Assembly (NCBI RefSeq): GCF_964355755.1
Contig: NC_092677.1
Span: 28,304,101-28,368,100 of the forward strand
From: Antedon mediterranea
Taxonomy: Eukaryota > Echinodermata > Crinoidea > Comatulida > Antedonidae
Length of the DNA stretch: 64,000 nt
Direction of reading: 5' to 3'
Under the pieces are notes generated by a model, which saw nothing but the letters and a program-made list of their open reading frames with translations, searched no databases and was not told the origin of the DNA. The position numbers and the translations under genes were made by a program. Below, piece after piece: positions 59,096 through 64,000 of this stretch; the stretch's first letter is position 1, and every line of letters begins with the position of its first letter.

Positions 59096-59839
59096 CTCAA
59101 TCAATGCATTTAACAAAAATAATAAAAAGCGGAACGCTAGCAAGAGAAAAAGGAGTGTAAATGGTGATTTTTCAAAGAACCCAATATAAGCAATTGAATT
59201 TATACAGTTTTATATATTTTAAATTATTCAGGATATAATATTTGGAGAATTGAATAATCTATTTCTTATAATTTCTATTTTTATAATCGTGACTAAAATC
59301 AATTAGGAGCAAAAGTAATAATATGTACTGATGTAAACTTTGTCTATTTCACTATTACTCACCAAAGATCTAGTAGTATTGTATGTTATTACTGTAGAGC
59401 CTAGCTATTTTCTTGCCAGTTGCCCAACTTGCTATTATACAATGTTTTCAACTTATGTCAAAAGCCCATAATAGCTTTCATGTTTATATATGTTTCCCAT
59501 TTTTGCCGTTTTACGGCGGCGTATCGTAACACATTTTATTGGTGATTAATATTATATTTGCTTCTGCCGGCATTTTCTGTGCTAAACAGATAAAGCAATT
59601 TTTAAATTGTTTTTGTTTATTGTGTGTGCAGTATATAAAGGAGTTTATCCTGGTTTTTAAATGGTAACAATAAAAACGAGCTAATTACTTGCTAATTTTG
59701 ACTGGTGATTTTGTTGATCATGAATAATCCATAAATGATTACACTGAATAAACAATTTAAAAAGGTACCTCATAAGATGAAAAAGACATGCATTTTGAAA
59801 ATGCAACGTTTTGATCTAGGAGTATATTCATATGCCTAT
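59096..59839. other. Intergenic, no gene seen
   Basis: No exon, RNA gene or tandem array recognised. Confidence 0.5.
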
Positions 59840-60656
59840 GTTATGCGCGATTTGAACGATTTGCGCAATTTGAAATTGCGCAAGGATTTTCTTGCGCAAT
59901 TTAAAATTGCGCAAAAAATTCCTTGCGCAATTTGAATTGAAACATGTGTTTCAAATTGCGCAAGCAACGTATTAAATTGCGCAAGTAATCTGCAAATTGC
60001 GCAAGGTTTTTCGACAGATTGTGAAATCATGCACACCCATATTTTTTAGTAATTTCTAAGAATGATTCAAAATTAAAGATAATATCGCATTTCCTTACCC
60101 TCCCGGGAGCTACCCTCCCGGGAGCTTCCCTCCCGAATTTTTTTTTCCAAATAAAAAAAATCTCGAATTCCCAATGGTTCTATAAAATACCATATTCACA
60201 CATAATATGAGGAGAAGGCATAAATAAATACCAATAGTATAATATAATAATTTCAATTCAAATATCAGTACTGTACTAATGACGATTAATAAGACTAATA
60301 ACGATTGGATTTTTTTTAGAAACAATAATTATTACGAATTATTAGACGTCTACTATTTAACTTAAAAATTAATTTCGGTACCATTCTCAACAACAAATGA
60401 GTACAATAATAAAAATAACAAACAGTTCGTTTTCAAATTGCGCAAAGGTGTCATATTGCGCAAGAACTATCTTGCGCAATTTACAAATTGTGCAGCGCAA
60501 TTTGAAATTGCGCAAGGATTTTCTTGCGCAATTTCAAATTGCGCAAGTTGATTGCGCAATTTAATATTGCGCAAGAAAATCCTTGCGCAATTTCAAATTG
60601 CGCAAGAATTCTTTGCGCAATTTAAAATTGCGCAAATCGTTCAAATCGCGCATAAC
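59840..60656. mobile_element. 817-bp inverted-repeat element built of TTGCGCAA palindromes
   Basis: The ends are inverted copies starting GTTATGCGCGATTTGAACGA then TTTGCGCAATTT. Both sub-terminal regions are dense arrays of TTGCGCAA joined by AATTT-type spacers (59860-60005 and 60437-60640), so each arm is palindromic at several scales. The middle (60010-60430) is AT-rich unique sequence with CCTCCCGGGAG repeats near 60102. CCTAT occurs close to both ends, but an exact target duplication is not clear. No coding frame. Confidence 0.8.
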
Positions 60657-61152
60657 ACCTATATCGGATTCCTTACATCAAATATTAAATGTCAAAGTGT
60701 TGTTTGTATTGTTTGCCTGTGAAATTATATATCTTCTGTTATGGCTGTAACGGCCGCCCATAGTGCGACAACCACAAATGTCGAAGGAAACCATTCGCGT
60801 CGACTGTGATTGTAACGCGTTTTGCATACATGTTGGTGGAGAGGAGGAGGAGAGAAGAGCATGCACGTTTTGGTGGCGAGTACAGCTGCTGCAGCACATC
60901 AGCATGCAGATAGCGGATCATTTGTTGGCCTAGCCTAGGATAACGTCTATTAGAAACGTAAGCGGACAATAATGATTTAACAATTTAAGCTACCTACCAA
61001 CCTAGATAGTAGTAATAAGTGTAGACTACTACTGTAGTAGTATAATAAATTATACATAGGCTAGGCTATACTACTACTAGGGTAGTATTAGGCTGGGCCG
61101 CCTACTACTAGGCTCCCAGCTAGGCCTACTTTGGCTACTAGGCTATACAGTA
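60657..61152. other. Intergenic, no gene seen
   Basis: Unique sequence with short open frames on the minus strand lacking any recognisable domain. From about 60925 to 61150 it is rich in CTACTA and AGGCCTA words. Confidence 0.45.
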
Positions 61153-61168
61153 GTGGCAAAGGGGATCC

Positions 61169-61401
61169 AGTCAAGTCGCCCCATCGCAAAGTCGCCCCAT
61201 ACAAAGTCGCCCAATACAAAGTCGCCCAATACAAAGTCGCCCCATCGCAAAGTCGCCCCAAAACAAAGTCGCCCAGGCACAGTCGCCCCATCGCAAAGTC
61301 GCCACATTACAAAGTCGCCCCAGCGCAAAGTCGCCCCAACGCAAAGTCGCCCCATCGCAAAGTCGCCCCATCGCAAAGTCGCCCCATCGCAAAGTCGCCC
61401 A
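61169..61401. repeat. Left terminal array, AAAGTCGCCCCATCGC units
   Basis: About 16 units of AAAGTCGCCCCATCGC or variants (ATAC, AAAC, GGCAC in place of ATCGC). The order of variant units near the tip (ATCGC, ATACA) is the same as at the right end. Confidence 0.95.
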
Positions 61402-63728
61402 CGGTTTTATTTCGGTATGATTATGAAGCGCCGCCGTAGTAGTAGCCTACGCTGTTTCATATCGGTTGCGTTTGATATCGATTGCGTTGTTACTTTGGTC
61501 GCGCTAAATGTCGTATAGGCCTACATTACAATGTTTATCCTATATTATATACATAAAATTTTTATTTTACAGGTTTTAATGGAGTGATGTGCTTTTAAAA
61601 AATCATTAAAAAAATAGTCCCTTGTTTGAAAGTTCTAAAAAGATTATCCCTGATTTATAGTTTCGAAAATGTTAAATTAGTTACCAGAGCCACAATTACG
61701 AATCTTTCTTCAACCTACGCCTGGATACCAGCTCATTTTTTAGGATAATATAATACATGTATAAATGTGTAGGCCTTCGTATAGATTTGTAAGACAATGA
61801 GTTGTAAAACAGTGTTGTAAGACAATGAGTGTTATAGGCTACTTATTGATCATTTTGCATTTATTGACAAGTTATGTGTCTTACTTTTATAATGACTTTT
61901 CAAAATGAAGGAAAAAAAAAGGATTTCATCGCCGATATGATTGTTTTACATGCAGGTATTTTAGTAAAATTTAAAACGCTACATTTTGACCATGGAAAAA
62001 CCATCGTACAGTATCGTGTGCGTGTTTTTTAAAAAGGGGAATCCCCGACGGTCAGCAGAAAGACGTAGCAGCTGTGAGGAAACAGATACCAGAAGGCGCA
62101 GCTCCGATTGGTTTGAGAGAATGTTTCAGATGGCGAGTCGCCTTTTATTCAACAGCACAATGATCATTTTACTGAAGAAATTCTTTTCAACCCTTTTGGT
62201 TTTAGAACATTCTAATTAACATGCCTAATAAATATCCTCATATCGGGTGTATATTTAATTTTAAATTAAACAAGACAGTGAAGAGGCACGGAATAATACG
62301 TACACAGACGTACGACGAATACACACACGCACGTCATCATTTACGACATATAGTGGTGATATGATGCAATTTTATAATTGATATAATGTAATATAACTTT
62401 TATATTTAAGAAATTGACCTTTGTATCGGAATTTAAATAGGTTCACAAACTTGACCCAGAAAGTCCAGAGGAGAGTTTGTCCAGATGTTTTAATGACCAT
62501 TTAGTTTATAATAGAGTCCCTAAAGAAAACACTTAGCTTAATTTTGTGACTTTCCCATCGTTAAACCAGGAGTGACTGACACTATTTAAGTACAGATTTG
62601 ACAGTGTCATCCATCACAGAAATACCTTATTATACCGTTAATCACTCCCACTTAAACACCCCTGGATCAACTTAGGACCAATCGTTACCCTCACAGATTA
62701 CGTAATTGACATATGCTAATGAACTGAGCCAATATACTCCCAAGTTTCAGAAGGGCCCAGACACACCTTACAGCCATTTCACGGAGCACACACCTTACAG
62801 CCATTTCACGGAGCACACACCTCACAGCCACTTCTTCAGAAGCAGACCTACACACTTCACACCTCACCGACAGCATCATTGATTGTCCGTTCCTTATGTA
62901 TACTTATAGTTGTATATTGTACTGAAGTATTATACTGAATAAACAATATGTGTTACGACAGTCAAGCGAGTTAGAGTCTTTCATTAGTACCTCAACAACG
63001 CAACATTATATTACAATAATGATGAGATAGGCCTATTCCAGGCTTACAATCAATGTTCATTGTAATACTATGTATAATAATAGTAAACTGAATGTTTATA
63101 AATAAATTGTTTTACGTAATTTGTTGCATATAAAATAAAAGACACAGACGCAGCCTACGTTTCCTATAAAATATTTCACATTTAAATAATTATGTACTGT
63201 CAAATGACATTATGCTGGATAATAATATAATCTTAAACTATGTTTACAAATTGTCATTTTTTTAAGGCACACATCTTTCCCATCATACTGACCTGTAAAA
63301 TAAAAACAAAAATCAATTATTAATATAGACCTAATAATAACAATAAATATTCATCGACCAAAGTAAAAATAATCTAGATCGTATAACATCATTTTATCGC
63401 CACCAAAATTAAACGCGACCGATTTCGAACGCGACTGATATCATCGTAAAACTCCGGCGGGGTTTCCCCATCTTCAGAATGGTGCGTTGTAGTGCGACAA
63501 CGGCGGAGTAATTACGGGGTTTCCCTCAGCTCTGCTGGTAAGCTATAGCACGTTAGTGCGACCGCTGAGTGATTAGTCGGGGTTTTCACTCTGATGATGG
63601 GGGTGCGTGCCGATCGTGTGAGCTGAGACTACATGGCGGGGCTTCCCCTTTTATGCCTACACGTTCCGTGTTATTTTGTGTATCATTGCGACATTTTACG
63701 CACTTGTAAACTATTTTTTAACGTTTTG
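61402..63728. other. Interior of the Mutator-like element, no gene recognised
   Basis: Contains a short open frame at 61986-62219 (basic, Ser/Arg-rich, no known domain), three 32-bp repeats (CACACCTTACAGCCATTTCA, 62763-62835) and a stretch at 63450-63660 with three diverged copies of a GTGCGAC...GGGGTTTCCC motif. Origin of the interior is unknown. Confidence 0.4.
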
Positions 63729-63929
63729 GGGCGACTTTGCGATAGGGCGACTTTGTGATGGGGCGACTTTGCGATGGGGCGACTTTGCGTTGGGGCGACT
63801 TTGCGATGGGGCGACTTTGCGATGGGGCGACTGTGTCGGGGCGACTTTGTTTTGGGGCGACTTTGCGATGGGGCGACTGTGTAAGGGGCGACTTTGTATG
63901 GGGCGACTTTGCGATGGGGCGACTTGACT
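63729..63929. repeat. Right terminal array, inverted copy of the left array
   Basis: About 13 units of GGGGCGACTTTGCGAT and variants, the reverse complement of the left array, including matching variants (TTTTGGGGCGAC, TGTATGGGGCGAC). Confidence 0.95.
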
Positions 63930-64000
63930 AGCATCCGTGGCAAAGAACGAATATAGTACTAGTCATCTGGGTGGTTTGTAATTAGGGTATATGCATGATA

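Larger units (their letters stand above)
61162..63936. mobile_element. Mutator-like element with tandem-array terminal inverted repeats
   Basis: Direct repeats GTGGCAAAG (61153-61161 and 63937-63945) flank the region, a 9-bp target duplication as made by Mutator superfamily elements. The ends are inverted copies: GGATCCAGTCAAGTCGCCCC at the left, GGATGCTAGTCAAGTCGCCC read inward from the right. Each end continues as an array of about 14-16 bp units (AAAGTCGCCCCATCGC and variants), 61169-61400 and 63729-63928. The interior shows no transposase; open frames crossing the arrays are by-products. Confidence 0.82.

Noticed and set aside
62440-63010. Possible solo LTR of a retrotransposon (AATAAA near 62938, end ...CGCAACA)
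   Set aside because: No matching TG start, partner LTR or target duplication could be identified; the resemblance is only in general layout.
61088-63943. Open frames of Lys/Ser/Pro or Gly/Asp-rich repeats at both ends of the Mutator-like element
   Set aside because: All cross the AAAGTCGCCCC arrays on both strands and mirror one another; they are by-products of the inverted arrays.
1-64000. tRNA, rRNA or other structured RNA genes
   Set aside because: No cloverleaf-like or conserved RNA sequence was noticed by eye; a covariance-model search would be needed to exclude small RNAs.

Overview
This window is animal nuclear DNA: AT-rich, intron-dense, with GT-AG splice sites, many minisatellites and many small inverted-repeat transposons. 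The protein families and the very frequent palindrome TAGGCCTA suggest a marine invertebrate, most likely a deuterostome such as an echinoderm. The taxon is an inference; nothing in the window proves it.

Layout. 1-8.2 kb: mostly non-coding, with a 57-bp minisatellite, a candidate secreted or processed protein gene (exons 2097-2289 and 3869-4183, possibly a third at 7521-7624) and nested inverted-repeat elements (4211-6372). 8.3-9.9 kb: a complete prefoldin subunit 4 gene (PFDN4) on the minus strand, four coding exons, one intron with minor-spliceosome (U12, AT-AC) signals. 10.2-12.1 kb: a PIF/Harbinger-like element with 40-bp terminal inverted repeats and a TAA target duplication. 12.9-13.5 kb: a 66-bp minisatellite. 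15.7-34.1 kb: ABCA transporter gene A, plus strand, 41 coding exons, 1,866 residues. 34.1-37 kb: spacer with a minisatellite and a 323-bp MITE. 37.1-58.1 kb: ABCA transporter gene B, a tandem paralogue with the same 41-exon structure, 1,821 residues. 58.1-64 kb: 3' flank, an element built of TTGCGCAA palindromes, and a Mutator-like element with a 9-bp target duplication whose ends are tandem arrays.

The two ABCA genes are full transporters most like ABCA3 (phospholipid export or loading into lysosome-related compartments): TM1, luminal domain, TMD1, NBD1, TM7, luminal domain, TMD2, NBD2. I assembled both by eye from splice sites and paralogue comparison. Both reading frames close exactly, and most exons have identical lengths in the two genes. 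Exons 14-18 and the introns between them are nearly identical, which suggests gene conversion.

The most unusual feature is a recurrent pattern. At least six exon-intron junctions in the two genes (exons 10, 13, 17, 27, 35 and 39 of gene B, exon 19 of gene A) have been tandemly amplified together with their splice site, giving 2 to 33 consecutive copies of a real splice junction. One array (exon 35 of gene B, 36-bp unit) is open in frame and could insert 12-residue units just before the ABC signature of NBD2.
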